From Neoarius graeffei (lineage: Eukaryota > Chordata > Actinopteri > Siluriformes > Ariidae), in assembly GCF_027579695.1 (NCBI RefSeq), contig NC_083571.1:49214390-49278389 (forward strand): 64,000 bases of DNA, written 5' to 3'. This document shows, in pieces, positions 32,563-43,919 of this stretch (positions are counted from its first letter, which is position 1; each line of letters opens with the position of its first letter). The notes beneath the pieces were generated by a model that was given only the letters and a program-made list of their open reading frames with translations, was not told the origin of the DNA and did not search any database. The position numbers were made by a program, and so were the translations under genes.

Positions 32563-33366
32563 TTTTTGTACCCTTCTCCTAACTGATACCTTTCAACAAT
32601 GAGATCCCTTTGACGCTTTGTAAGCTCTCTGTGAACCCTGGCTTTTGCTGGAGGATGCAACTGAGTAAATGTCTGAACTTTATTTGGGGTGAATCAGAGT
32701 CAGTTTAATTGATGGCAGGTGTGAACCCAAAAAGACTGAATGCTGTAATTAAATCAAAAGGTGCTTCACCAAAGTATTAGTTTAAGGGTGTGCACACTTA
32801 TGCAACCAGGTTATTGTACGTTTAAAAAAAAAAAAATGTTTTTCTTTCTAACAGGTTTGTTTGTTTTTCAATTGAATTGTACAGGTTATAGGTCACATTA
32901 AAGGTGGGAAAAGTTTTGAAATTATTTATCGTGGTCTCATTTTTTTTACATTAGTAAAACCGATCATTTTAATGGGATGTGTACACTTTTTATATCCACT
33001 GTAATATGGATTACTACAATTGTGGAATTGGGCTATTTACTGTATTTTTACTGTCTACTGTTTGGTCTTAAACGCATTAAGAAGGCAAAAAAATTGCACT
33101 AATTAACTTTTGATGAAGCACACCTGTTAACTGAAAAGCATTCCAGGTGACTACCTCATGAAGCTGGTTAAGATAATGCCAGTAGTGTGCAAAGCGGCAT
33201 TGAGGTAAACGCTGGCTACTTTGAAGAATCTAAAATATTAAATATTTTAGCACTTTTTTTTTGTTTACAACACAATTCCATATATGTTCCGTGTGTTATT
33301 TCATAGTTTTGATGTCTTCAGTATTGTTCTACAATGTAGAAAATAGTCAAAATACAGAAAAACCTA

Positions 33367-34975
33367 CAGTGGTGCTTGAAAGTTTTTGAACCCTTTAGAA
33401 TTTTCTATATTTCTGCATAAATATGACCTAAAACATCATCAGATTTTCAGATAAGTCCTATAAGTAGATAAAGAGAACCCAGTTAAACAAATGAGACAAA
33501 AATATTATACTTGGTCATTTATTTATTGAGGAAAATGATCCAATATTACATATCTGTGAGTGGCAAAAGTATGTGAACCTCTTGGATTAGCAGTTAATTT
33601 GAAGGTGAAATTAGAGTCAGGTGTGTTCAGTCAATGGGATGACAATCAGGTGTGAGTGGGCACCCTGTTTTATTTAAAGGACAGGGATCTATCAAAGTCT
33701 GATCTTCACAAAACATGTTTCTGGAAGTGTATCATGGCACGAACAAAGGAGATTTCTGAGGACCTTAGGAAAAGCATTGTTGATGCTCATCAGGCTGGAA
33801 AAGGTTACAAAACCATCTCTAAAGAGTTTGGACTCCACCAATCCACAGTCAGACAGATTGTGTACAAATGGAGGAAATTCAAGACCATTGTTACCCTCCC
33901 CAGGAGTGGTCGACCAACAAAGGTCACTCCAAGAGCAAGGCGTGTAATAGTCAGAGAGGTCACAAAGGGCCCCAGGATAACTTCTAAGCAACTGAAGGCC
34001 TTTCTCACATTGGCTAATATTAATGTTCATGAGTCCACCATCAGGAGAACACTGAACAACAATGGTGTGCATGGCAGGGTTGCAAGGAGAAAGCCACTGC
34101 TCTCCAAAAAGAACATTTCTGCGCATTTGCAGTTTGCTAAAGATCATGTGGGAAAGCCAGAAGGCTATTGGAAAAAGTTTTGTGGACGGATGAGACCAAA
34201 ATAGAACTTTTTGGTTTAAATGAGAAGTGTTATGTTTGGAGAAAGGAAAACACTGCATTCCAGCATAAGAACCTTATCCCATCTGTGAAACATGGTAGTG
34301 GTAGCATCATGGGTTAGGCCTGTTTTACTGCATCTGGGCCAGGACGGCTTGCCATCATTGATGGAACAATGAATTCTGAATTATACCAGCGAATTCTAAA
34401 GGAAAATGTCAGGACATCTGTCCGTGAACTGAATCTCAAGAGAAGGTGGGTCATGCAGCAAGACAACGACCCTAAGCACACAAGTCATTCTACCAAAGAA
34501 TGGTTAAAGAAGACTAAAGTTAATGTTTTGGAATGGCCAAGTCAAAGTCCTGACCTTAATCCAATCGAAATGTTGTGGAAGGACCTGAAGCGAGCAGTTC
34601 ATGTGAGGAAACCCAACAACATCCCAGAGTTGAAGCTGTTCTGTACGGAGGAATGAGCTAAAATTCCTCCAAGCCGGTGTGCAGTTCTGATCAACAGTAA
34701 CCGGAAACGTTTAGTTGCAGTTATTGCTGCACAAGGGGGTCACACCAGATACTGAAAGCAGAGGTTCACATACTTTTGCCACTCACAGATATGTAATATT
34801 AGATCATTTTACTCAATAAATAAATGACAAAGTATAATATTTTTGTCTCATTTGTTTAACTGGGTTCTCTTTATCTACTTTTAGGACTTGTGTGAAAATC
34901 TGATGATGTTTTAGGTCATATTTATGCAGAAATAGAGAAAATTCTAAAGGGTTCCCAAACTTTCAAGCACCACTG
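33367..34975 (+). mobile_element. Tc1-like element family A, copy 4
   Basis: TA-flanked (33365-33366, 34976-34977) with the same ~210-bp inverted repeats as the other copies. The transposase starts MARTKEISED at 33734. It has a one-base deletion near 34175 (YWKKFCGR instead of YWKNVLW), a stop at about 34316 and a TGA at 34656. Confidence 0.93.
33734..34755 (+). pseudogene. Family A transposase pseudogene in copy 4
   Basis: This is one of the better preserved family A transposases. Helix-turn-helix (GYKTISKEFGLHQSTVRQIV), GRPTKVTPRARR linker, and the DDE motifs QQDNDPKHT and [10 protein letters not shown] are readable. One deletion and two stops inactivate it. Confidence 0.9.
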
Positions 34976-35066
34976 TATGCATGAGTAGGTGTGTTGAAAC
35001 TTTTGACTGGAAATGTACATATATGATAATCAAGCCACTTTTTCTCTTTCTCTTCCTTCTAAACAG

Positions 35067-35072
35067 TCTTAA
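35067..35072 (+). CDS. arhgef40: Possible last RhoGEF codons: Ser then stop
   Basis: After TTCCTTCTAAACAG the phase required by exon h reads TCT TAA, so the protein would end in one extra serine, followed by a 3' untranslated region. An alternative acceptor at TTTCACAG (35200-35207) would add GHLGSVSRSCSVCN before a stop. Transcript data would be needed to choose. Confidence 0.35.
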   Translation, partial: S

Positions 35073-36130
35073 CTCTTCAGTGGAAATTTGCTGGATTAGA
35101 AATTCAACTGGACAAATGTTTAACTAACAAGGATTTGAAGATGACTCAGCAACATTACAGCATAATATGGTATACTGAAGTTTTGTAAGCCATGCTACGT
35201 TTCACAGGGCCATCTTGGCTCGGTCTCTCGCAGTTGCTCTGTATGCAACTAATCGCCAGGTACTGGAGCGTGTAGCAGGGTAATGCGTTTCAGGCTTTCA
35301 TGCACTGCTGCATCCAACTGATTTGCTGCTTGCCAAGAACGATTTCAATTTTATACCACAAGTTACTGTGTGTTTTTTTTCCTTTCTTACTCCATCAATA
35401 CTTGCTTTATGTCTTCCATTTTAACCAAAGAATGTTATAAATTATAACCCTTGTGTATATGCGTAATGTTACCGTTATGTGTAGAGTTGATGTTACATGC
35501 CAATTCCCTATTATTAGTATTTTTAGCGACAACAGCTATATTAGTACAAGCTGAAAGATAATACAAATCCCGGTTCACAGGCTGTAAATTCTAAAAACAA
35601 TTTACAGATACCATTTTCCAATCATATTTTCTGTAACCATGCCCTATATCAACAAAGCAAAATATTTCACAGCAAAGCCCTATTTGCTGTCTAGTAAAAT
35701 CAATCGATTGTCATTGCAGCCATTAAACCTTTTCACTAAAGAATATTCACTTTCTTCCACTAGTGCATATCCCATTATGTATTTAAGTCTTATTTTAAGG
35801 GAACAATAATTTTAAAGTGCTTGAATGACACGGAAGGCTATGATGTCAATTCCTATGCAACATTTCCTTCTATTACCTAATCAAACTACAATTAAAAACA
35901 AATTAACAGCATAGAATGACCGTGATCTCGAAGCATGATTTTCAAAGTGAGTTCTGTGAAGCATATCCCAGGGGTCCATGTTTTTTTTTATGTATTTATT
36001 TATTTTTATTTTGATACAGTGGGGGAAGTTAACATTCCCAGCCTTAACATTATTGTGTTCCTTGAGTTATTAATTTCTTTGCCTGGTTGCTTGAATTGAA
36101 TGAGTTAATTGCAAACCTCATTAACTCGTT
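35073..36130 (+). other. Probable RhoGEF 3' untranslated or downstream sequence
   Basis: AT-rich, no repeat of the kinds found elsewhere and no reading frame of note. Likely 3' UTR or flank. I do not see a clearly decisive poly(A) site. Confidence 0.4.
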
Positions 36131-36184
36131 AAAACTAGAAGAGCACAAGGTAGAGTGCATACCTTCGCCAAGCCACATACGGTA

Positions 36185-37255
36185 AACTACAACCTCGGTA
36201 TAACGAATTCCTTGGGGGACGTCCAAATAGATCGTAATACTGAAATTGACCTACTTATCACACCAAACACTCACGTTATATGCAAAATTTTAGGCACTTT
36301 CTCCTTATCACAAATTTCTCCTTACGAGTCACTGTTGCAGTTCATTGACTGTGTTAAGGGATCACGAATGGAGGCTATGATTTTATCATGTGTTACGGAA
36401 ATGACAGAGGTTACCGGTGTATCATTGTCATTGTCCACCCACTGACTCGCTATGTTTTCTAAATCTTCACTATTCGGTTCATTCATGTGTTGCAAAGCAC
36501 TGAGATGTCATTTATGTCATGCTACGGGAATGGGTGGGGGGTATAAAAATGCCACTGGTGTGCTTTAACTAGGGGTTAGGTTTAGCACTATCAGCAGTCA
36601 TTTCATCCTTTTATTGATCCTTTGATCACCATTCTAGATAATGGTTAGTAATCGACATCTAAGCGAGGCTTGTGAAGCCTTTGTTTTGTGGCATTAACAA
36701 ATATTGTGAACTTGACTGCAGACTTGATTACTTATTGTTTGTCTCTGGTGGGAAGAGGAACGCATGGCTCAGTGTGCCGTGTAAGCAGGCGAATAACGGA
36801 TGTAATTGCAGGAAGAGTTTATTGACAAACAAGCAGACAAACAGTTCAAAAACGTAAGACAAAGGCAGGGTCGTGAAACGGGCAATGGTCAAACCAAGCA
36901 CAAACAGAATGGTGGAGGAAAAGATGAAAGTCAAAACCAGAAAGGCAAGACACAGATACAAGGCTTGGTAATGTCAGACACTAGGTACAGCACATATACT
37001 TCACCAAGTCTGTGTGTTTCGAGAGTCCTTATAAGTGCGTGCTGTGATTGCACTCTATTCCGGAACAGGTGCATAGTAATGTAATTAGTCCTAATGGCAC
37101 TCAGAGTGCGCAGCACCGAAATGCTTGGATGTGACACAGTGATGTTTTTTTTTTTTTTAAAAACTCTGATTCATTGTTGTTAAAGTTAGGGAACACAAAC
37201 TTTGTTATATGCAAAAGCTGGTAGTAAAAGAGTTTGTTATAGTGGGGTTGCAGTG
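36185..37255 (-). mobile_element. pogo/Tigger-like DNA element
   Basis: The left tip CTACAACCTCGGTATAACGA and the right tip (inverse of CACTGCAACCCCACTATAAC) are inverted and flanked by TA, as for pogo/Tigger elements. On the minus strand around 36300-36440 a decayed frame reads TPVTSVISVTHDKIIASIRD-like residues, similar to the C-terminus of Tigger/Jerky transposases. A solo LTR is nested at 36775-37136. Confidence 0.7.
36775..37136 (-). mobile_element. Solo LTR, Ty3/gypsy-like
   Basis: TG...CA borders and an exact 5-bp duplication CAGTG (36770-36774, 37137-37141) define a 362-bp solo LTR. On the minus strand it begins TGTCACATCC and has AATAAACTCTTCCTGC before its end, a poly(A)-signal layout common in fish gypsy LTRs. 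No internal region remains, as expected after LTR-LTR recombination. Confidence 0.82.
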
Positions 37256-37545
37256 TACTATCGACATCAAAATCAAATCACATGATCTTCGGATAATATT
37301 AAAGCTGTCCACCAAATTTCATCAGTTCACTACTTTTTTGAGTTATGTTGGGAACAGACAAAAAGGTCCTGGATCTGGGTACAGATCTGGATAATCAAAA
37401 TCTAATCAATTGTTCCTTGGCCCATGGCCCACCTTTCCTCAAAATTTCATCAAAATCCGTTCACTACTTTTTAAGTTACATTGGGAAAAGGCAAGCAAAT
37501 GGAGGCGAAAACATAACCTCCTACAACAAAGTTGGCAGAGGTAAA

Positions 37546-39350
37546 AAGTCAGCCTATAAACAATGTCAAATTGGACTGAATATTTTCTGTCATAGAAAGT
37601 TCAGTAATAAACCTCTATGGCCCTAATAAATAGCCAGTATATTATGGTACACATTGAAATAATGAAGCTTATATTGGAATAGTTGGATTATATTCAGAAG
37701 GCGTCTACTGATTTTTTTTTCTTTTTAGCATTTAAAAGTGTGCCTAACTGCAAAATGTTTGAGAGCCGTTGGCTTAGGCTATTTATAGTGCACATGACAT
37801 GGCTATGAATGGATGGAACAAATTGGAGTTAAGACTACACGAAGAGTTTTATCCTGCTATAATATAATTCTGATCAAACAAAGGCGATGAACATTTGTTT
37901 TTAATTTCATGTCCTTTTACGAAATCTTTCAGAGCTGCAAAAAGGTTCTTGAATCCTTTTTTTTTTGGTTTTGTTTTGTTTTTTTTACCTGAGCCCAAAC
38001 CCTAAATCATATTTTGTCCAATAGGTGGTGTTAATGAGCAACTGCAGCTTGGAAACAATGTGTCGTCTATTTTTGAAGGCCAAAAGGCTATTTGCAGGAC
38101 AGTGAATAGCTGCTCATTTGTGGTGATGCTGTGCACATTTTGGATCAATAGCACTTTTACTCTCTTCATTAACGGGCAAAAACTTTGTTGGAAAGCATTC
38201 ATATATTGGGCTGAACAACATGATGTAAATGTTGACGGAATTGCCACGTTGGCCTTTTTCCCCCCCAGTACTTCAAATAATGGAGCGTGTTAGAGTTGAA
38301 TAAACTCTCAAGAGCTGAACAGATTTCTCTACACAGCTCTGATTGTTATTGTTACTAGTTCCATATTTAGCACCATATGAATCCGCATAGCTCCCATATG
38401 AATTTACATACCCACCACCTCTCACTCAGTTTCTCCCACTGTGTGAAAAGAGTCGATTTTTCCTTTGTCTGTTTATGAGTTGCATTATGTTCCAGCTGGC
38501 TTTGATTGTCATGGCAGCTCCACCAGCCAAATCCAAAGATTGCTTGCATAAGAGGAAATGCTACGAGTTTCTGCTTTAATCTTTGAGTTATGTAATTGGT
38601 GCACCCCACCCTCCTATATTCTATTATATTCTACTCGACCTTACACAATCTTAATCTTGTATAGTCACTGGATTCCAGGACTCTCCATAAAGAGTTTGAA
38701 TCCCGCTTTGTTAGAGCTGACATTAACCAAGTACTCATAATCCATTTTGGAACAGTAGAGCTCAAAAGAAAGAAGAAAAAAAAAAAACTTGATCTAGAGA
38801 ATTATTAAGTTGTTTTATATAAGAGGTGGTATGAGTGTGCATGTGAGCTTCATGAGGAATGAAGCTAAACCCACAGCCAGACTTAATCCAAATATACTTT
38901 GCACAGTGGGAAATGTGTTCATTTCAGTGCTTTTAAAGCAGGTCTCTTCATAACTATAAATACCCTTGGCATGATTCATCCTTCTCACTGTAAATACGAG
39001 CATTAACCAAAGAAACAAGGTGCCTTTTATAAGCTTCTCAGTATGACTATTATTATATTGATGTTTACAATTTTTTTGGTTATGCAAAACCTCATATTAG
39101 TTTTAATGATTTAATAATTGCATGCTATGTGGCTATGTATTTTGCACTTGATCGGTGTGATTTTTTTTTTTCCTTCTTCAAGAATTAAAACTGGACATGA
39201 ACAAGAGTGTTGTGTGTTGCAGCCATTTTAGTGTGTTGGGTAATGACATTTAGCACATATTGCGGAACAAAGCCATCAACCATTATGGGACGTATAGTGG
39301 AGAACATTAGTGACACAGTGAAAATGGCAGCGGTTGAGTGGTCAATAGAG
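37546..39350. other. Intergenic sequence, repeat-poor
   Basis: Unique-looking AT-rich DNA with short T and A runs. No gene or mobile element recognised. Confidence 0.5.
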
Positions 39351-39354
39351 GGGA

Positions 39355-39800
39355 TACGATATTTAAGGGAGAAAGAGATAGCAAGTGAAAAGGAGGGGAG
39401 GAATGTAGGGAGGGAGAGCACAGTGAGAAACAGGAAGGGGTTTAGAGAGGACGGGGCAAAAGACAGTAGATGGGATGATGGGTAATGACGGGGTGAGAGG
39501 GCTCAGACAGAGAGGCACAGAGAGGGGAGACGGAGAACAAGAGTGAAAGAATGAGTGAAAGACAGAGAGGGGGATGCTGTACATGGAGGAATGGTTGAGA
39601 GCAGGGAAGTTTTTTTGTCTCGCTAGAAATCTGAAGAGTGGGCAAGTGAGAGACTGAATGTTGTAGAGAGCAAAGGTTATAGACAAAGAAGTTTGGGAGA
39701 GAAAGAGTAAGAGGAAAAAAGGATAGTTTGTGGGGTTAGAGAGAGAGAGAGAGAGAGAATGTAGTAGAGAAGAGATAGTCAAAGATTGGTGAAGATAGCG
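39355..39800. repeat. Purine-rich (GA) tract
   Basis: Over about 440 bp the plus strand is strongly enriched in G and A (GAGAGA, GGAGGG, AGAGAGG units), with a pure GA run near 39739-39758. It is not a simple tandem repeat. Long polypurine tracts can adopt non-B structures. Confidence 0.8.
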
Positions 39801-40170
39801 AGGGAAAGGAATGGAGAGTGAGGGATAGACGGGCTATGTTGACAAAGCAGCGAGACTCGGCAGAACAAAGGGGAACGTGGAGAGAATGAGCTGGGTGAAA
39901 CATCAAAGGGATTTTTCGGCCCCCGTTACCGGGACAACAGGCATTTGCATGCGATTAGTTTTTTACATCATATTAAGGAGGGAAGGGGCGCGGGGAGGGT
40001 ACTATAGATCATACTGGGAGAAAGGGGTGGCCACTCACACTGACTTCCAGGCTGACAAGTGACTGTTTGTATCTTTGAGAGCATGCACAGTGCTGAAAAC
40101 TATGAAGTATGTGTATCATAAAAGTGATGAATGAAACTGTATGAAGATATAGCATGCAGTTAAGCAGGTA

Positions 40171-40393
40171 CATTCTCAGAAACAAAGGTACTACACTGTA
40201 CCTTTCCTTGTCATTGGAGTGGTATACATTTTGTATCTTTACCTAGAAAGGTGCATGCAGTGTACCTTTATAGCTTTAATATTATTACAGTCCATTTATG
40301 TACCTTAGATAATTATATCCATGTTTCCAGGTGTACCTTGATTGTGGGTACCAGCCCAGCGACAATATAGTACTATTTTTTTCTGAGAGTGCA
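40171..40393. mobile_element. Miniature element family M2, copy 1
   Basis: Ends ATTCTCAGAAACAAAGGTAC and TTTTTTTCTGAGAGTGCA are inverted. Internal GTACC/GGTAC motifs recur. Related copies lie at 49489-49768 and 49960-50244. Non-coding. Confidence 0.7.
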
Positions 40394-40560
40394 TGCCTGA
40401 ATATAGTCCAATCAGATTTCATGCCCATACCATATCAGCAGTACAACAGAAATGGGGAACTGGAATTCAATCATATATGTTGTGGGAATGTGTGCCTAGA
40501 GTATGACTGCTTCTGACAAGTATTATATATCTGTCCCTAAAATCTCAGACATGCACCTGC

Positions 40561-41128
40561 TCCCCCCCCCCCCCCAATCTCTCTCAATGACTCTCAGCTA
40601 TATGTGATGCCTCAGTGCCCTCAGTTTTGTGGCCACATTGTGCTCCCCGGAGTCATCATGGCCGTCGCCGTGGTGCTATTGTCATGGCAATACTACAGTA
40701 TCAATACCCCTGACACTGCGACAAAGAGGCAGCAGTCCAATGCCACATCACTCCACCCCTTCACCATCCGCTCATCTCTCTCTCCCTCCTCGCCCCGTCC
40801 TCTCCCCCAGTCCCTATTGATCCCTCCATCTCCCACTAAATATGTACATATTGATCCCCTCACATTACCCCGTCCTTCTCTCTTTCCATCCCTTTCTCTT
40901 TTCTACATCTTTTCCATAGACCAACTCTCACCATTTCCACACCTCACTCCATCACTCTTTCCCTTTCACGCCTTGTTCTTCATCATCTCTCATTTCATCT
41001 TCCCTTACCATCCGTGCCTCTTCTTTCTCCCCATGCCCTCCCTCCCTTGCATGTATATTTTTTTTTCTGTTTGTCTCTGTCTCACTCACTCTCTGCATAT
41101 TAATTGGTGCATTTTTGCTGCGGAGTAA
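40561..41128 (+). other. Poly(C) tract and orphan reading frame with one membrane helix
   Basis: A C run (about 40562-40575) and pyrimidine-rich stretch end in an acceptor-like CTCTCAG. The following frame (ATG at 40604 or 40607) reads PQCPQFCGHIVLPGVIMAVA and VVLLSWQYYSINTP. The stretch from IVLPG to LLSW looks like one membrane helix, with GC-rich third positions (GCCGTCGCCGTGGTG). After about 60 codons it decays into CT-rich low complexity to 41128. It may be an exon of an unrecognised membrane protein; I cannot name it. Confidence 0.35.
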
Positions 41129-41202
41129 AAAAAAAAAATGGTGGTGGTGGTGGGGGGGGCACAATCAAAGCTGTCAGGGGCGGGTGGCCATGCTACTGTA
41201 TC

Positions 41203-41226
41203 ACACACACACACACACACACACAC
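41203..41226. repeat. (CA)n microsatellite
   Basis: Short CA run following a G-rich (GGTGGTGGTGG) stretch at about 41140-41160. Confidence 0.9.
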
Positions 41227-41879
41227 AATAGACAAGCAACAATATACATAAACCCTGTTCGTGCACATATTAATAGGCTATAAGATTAGGCAGATGGCAT
41301 CTCCTACCTCCTAAACAGTAATGAATGATAATGGGTATGTGTCCCCATATGAGATGGCCATTTTCCTATTTGTCCTATTTGGAATTGGGCTGATTAATCA
41401 GGTGGCCATTTTGGAATGTCATGTCAAGTGTTGCAAGGTGGGCTGAGTAAAATGGCACAGAGGAAACTGTTTAAGAATGAAACCAATGCTGTGACAACCA
41501 AGTTTCACGCCACAGACTTAAAGTATAATATATATTTTTCATAAATATCCAGACTTTTTAGATTGATTTCAAAACAACAAAAACAAAAACATTTTGGACG
41601 TGTTTAGTTTTATTGCTGATTATTTTTAAGCTCAGTAAAGGAATGCATTCATGCAACAAACAAACAAACAAAGGAATGTCTTTCGTCTGTATAACTTTGA
41701 CAACAGAATATCCATAATTTTGAAAACAACAACAACAAAGGGTTGCTTGTTTGTTGGGTTTTTTTTCCCCTTAGGACTGAAATGAGTGCCTTTAAATCCT
41801 TCTGCGCAGTTATCTTGAATAATAACGTGTCTAAATAATATAAAAAAGAATAATAAATGCACGGTTTTAAAAGAAGTGG

Positions 41880-42917
41880 ACACAGGTTGGAGTGGACCGG
41901 ACAGAGAAGCTACTGCACCTGCGCAGAATCACGTGACATGGGACTCTAACCTCCTACCTTAGGGACGCTGCTCAAAAGAAAAGGGGAGGAAAAAAAAAAC
42001 ACTTCTATCCCAAAACTTCCCGCAGGAAGCAGCTCCATGTGAACTACTGAGTTGAAGAAGTTGTGCTGATTATGGCATCCACACGCTTTCTGGAGCAACT
42101 AAGGGAAAATAAACTGTCATAAAATAAAGTGGCATTAAAGTCCTGAGCAGATGAAGTCTGGATGCACAAGACACACAAACAGTGAATGAACTTGGAATTT
42201 AGCCTTACATTCTTTTGGACTGATGTGGGACGAGGATGAATTGACACGAAAGAGATGTTTTGGCTTCTTTTATTCTGCAGGACAGGAGTCGTGCTTGTGT
42301 TTAAATTCTATCCACAAATGCAAATGGTCTGAAAGGAGTTCAGGAATGGAATGAATGAACTTTTACTTTGAAGCACCAGCCTACAAGGGATAACAAAACA
42401 GAAAGCCAGATTATTATTTACAATTATATTAAAACAAACAAACAAACATTTTTTTAAACTTGTTTTTCTTTCCTGGTAATAATTGTAGGTTATTCGTCGT
42501 GTTTTTGTATGTATGTATGATAGATCGATTAAATAAATAAATAAATGAATGAATGAATTAATTAACCTGCACATGGTATATGGTGCGCGCGAGCACACTT
42601 TTAAAAATGGAAACCTCTTCTATTTATACTTGCGTTTGCAACCTTCAGACACTTCTGTGCTTCATCAACACTCACACTGTCTCACTCACTCACTCACTCA
42701 CTCACGACTAGACAATAAATGGATCTTTAAAAAAAATGCAAGAGAGAGAGAAGGAGGAGAAGAGAGAGGGAGAGAGAGAGAGAGGGAGGGGGAAGAACGG
42801 CGTAAGCTTGTATACAACTACCTCGATTTCCATTTCCCCCCCAACTCGTAATGTATTTAATTCAAGCGAAACGTAATCATGACGTGTCTTGTCATTAATC
42901 TCCTCGCCGCCTCTCCC
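41880..42917 (+). promoter_or_regulatory. Candidate promoter/first exon region for znf219
   Basis: An E-box with a GC-rich neighbour (CTGCGCAGAATCACGTGACA near 41921) resembles NRF1/E-box promoter sites. A strong splice donor consensus CCC|GTAAGT lies at 42918. No SINEs or Tc1 elements occur in 38-44.9 kb. A 5' untranslated exon ending at 42917 is possible. This is inference only. Confidence 0.25.
42662..42800. repeat. (CTCA)n and GA-rich repeat
   Basis: CTCA tetranucleotides (about 42680-42705) and then GAGAGA/GGGAG low complexity (about 42738-42792). Confidence 0.85.
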
Positions 42918-43585
42918 GTAAGTACATTGAGTCTCACTTTCATCAAAAAATATCTTATAAATTACAAACTATTCGCTAATTTGCACTGCGCGCGCACTTA
43001 GAAATGATTACATGATCATGTGTTTGTCAGTGTTCTGCATGTATTTTTCCCTTTTTATTTGCGGATACGGATTTGCTGTGGGCTCCAGAAAAACAACAAA
43101 TAACCGACGACGAGTTTTTTTTTTTTTTGGGTGCTTAAAAAAAATAAATAAAAAAATCACCCAGGTCTCGAGCTCGCGCTTTTTTAAAAACGGTTTGATA
43201 TGTGAAGTGTTCGGGTTGATTGGCGGCTCGCGCATCCCTACAGGGCACATCATACATGTTACCGCGCGAGGCAACAATTCAGCAGTGGAGCATGGAGTGG
43301 GTCATGTATGTGCGCCTTGCCCTTGCCATCAGAATAGGGTGCTTCATGTGTAGAGCCTGTGATCTGGGTTAACCTATATATATATATGCACAAGGGTAAA
43401 AAAAAAAAAAAAACTTTGGAAAAATTTCTCATATCTAAGGCGAGTCTTGCATGCAACATTTTTTTTTTTTTTTGCATGTCCCCCTCTCCAAGAAAAAAAA
43501 CTTGGTGGAATAAAAGTGTCCTGAAGTAATCCTGAACTGGATGATGGATAGAAAATAAGCAAGAACTTTTCTTAAGTTTTAGCCT

Positions 43586-43651
43586 CTACTACTACTACTA
43601 CTAATAATAATAATAATAATAATAATAATTATTATTATTATTATTATTATA
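43586..43651. repeat. (CTA)n-(TAA)n-(TTA)n mirror triplet tract
   Basis: CTA units pass into about ten TAA units and then directly into about eight TTA units. As TTA is the reverse complement of TAA, the tract is a perfect palindrome and could extrude as a hairpin. Confidence 0.95.
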
Positions 43652-43919
43652 AATCCAACCTAAGTCAAGTTTTCAGTCATGTTCAGTTTGTTCCATTCTA
43701 TACAAGGACAGCATGCCTCAGATAGGCTAATTGATTATGTTTAGTTCTATTTCTACAGTATGTCGAAACACTTGGAAGAGGTCGCATCATAATCATAATC
43801 ATCCCTCCTATAATGCAGCTTAATGAATAGCTGACCTGAAGGACTCCATGTTGAGTCAAATTACAGACTAACTGTTGATGTTTTACGTGGTGATGCAATT
43901 TTGAACTTAAGTGTTATTA

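Larger units (their letters stand above)
30745..33001 (-). mobile_element. Tc1-like element family D, hosting two SINEs
   Basis: Tips CAGTGGATATAAAAAGTGTA and its inverse, flanked by TA (30743-30744, 33002-33003). Minus-strand transposase pieces remain at 32305-32562 (PWSTVKTVIKKWRRYG, a helix-turn-helix) and 31677-32069 (SPDLNPTENLW). Two SINEs are inserted at 30936 and 31367. Confidence 0.9.
30614..35015. mobile_element. Tc1-type element family F, outer shell of nest 2
   Basis: The left tip CCGGTCAAAAGTTTGGACAC (30614) and the right tip (inverse of GTCAAAAGTTTCAACACACC, ending about 35015) are flanked by TA. Its own sequence is 30614-30744, 33002-33366 and 34976-35015. It is non-autonomous and hosts family D (30745-33001) and family A copy 4 (33367-34975). 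Confidence 0.85.
1406..35072 (+). other. arhgef40: RhoGEF gene locus, 3' half (arhgef40-like)
   Basis: Eight exons with consensus AG/GT borders join in a single open frame and encode a Dbl-homology (DH) plus pleckstrin-homology (PH) cassette. RhoGEFs of this kind exchange GDP for GTP on Rho-family GTPases at the membrane and cytoskeleton. The cassette resembles the ARHGEF40/PLEKHG4 branch: a linker with an IRGVEVSS-type motif before the DH domain, and a post-PH MGVSSKLLLDV-type segment. The neighbour at 58 kb is znf219, which also lies beside ARHGEF40 in human, so ARHGEF40 is preferred over PLEKHG4. Upstream exons (CRAL-TRIO and spectrin-like regions in the family) are outside the window. Introns are swollen with transposons; the largest (6391-17301) is about 10.9 kb and splits the DH coding region. 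Confidence 0.75.
36135..37545. mobile_element. Old dispersed repeat, outer shell of nest 3
   Basis: The left end has GTGCATACCTTCGCCAAG and the right end has TTTCATCAAAATCCGTTCAC ... AACATAACCTCC ... GGCAGAGGTA. I know this type as an old, conserved-looking fish repeat. It is split at 36185-37255 by a pogo-like element. Exact ends uncertain. Confidence 0.5.

Noticed and set aside
39363..39782. 139-aa minus-strand frame rich in Ser, Leu and Pro
   Set aside because: It translates the purine-rich tract read backwards. Low complexity only.
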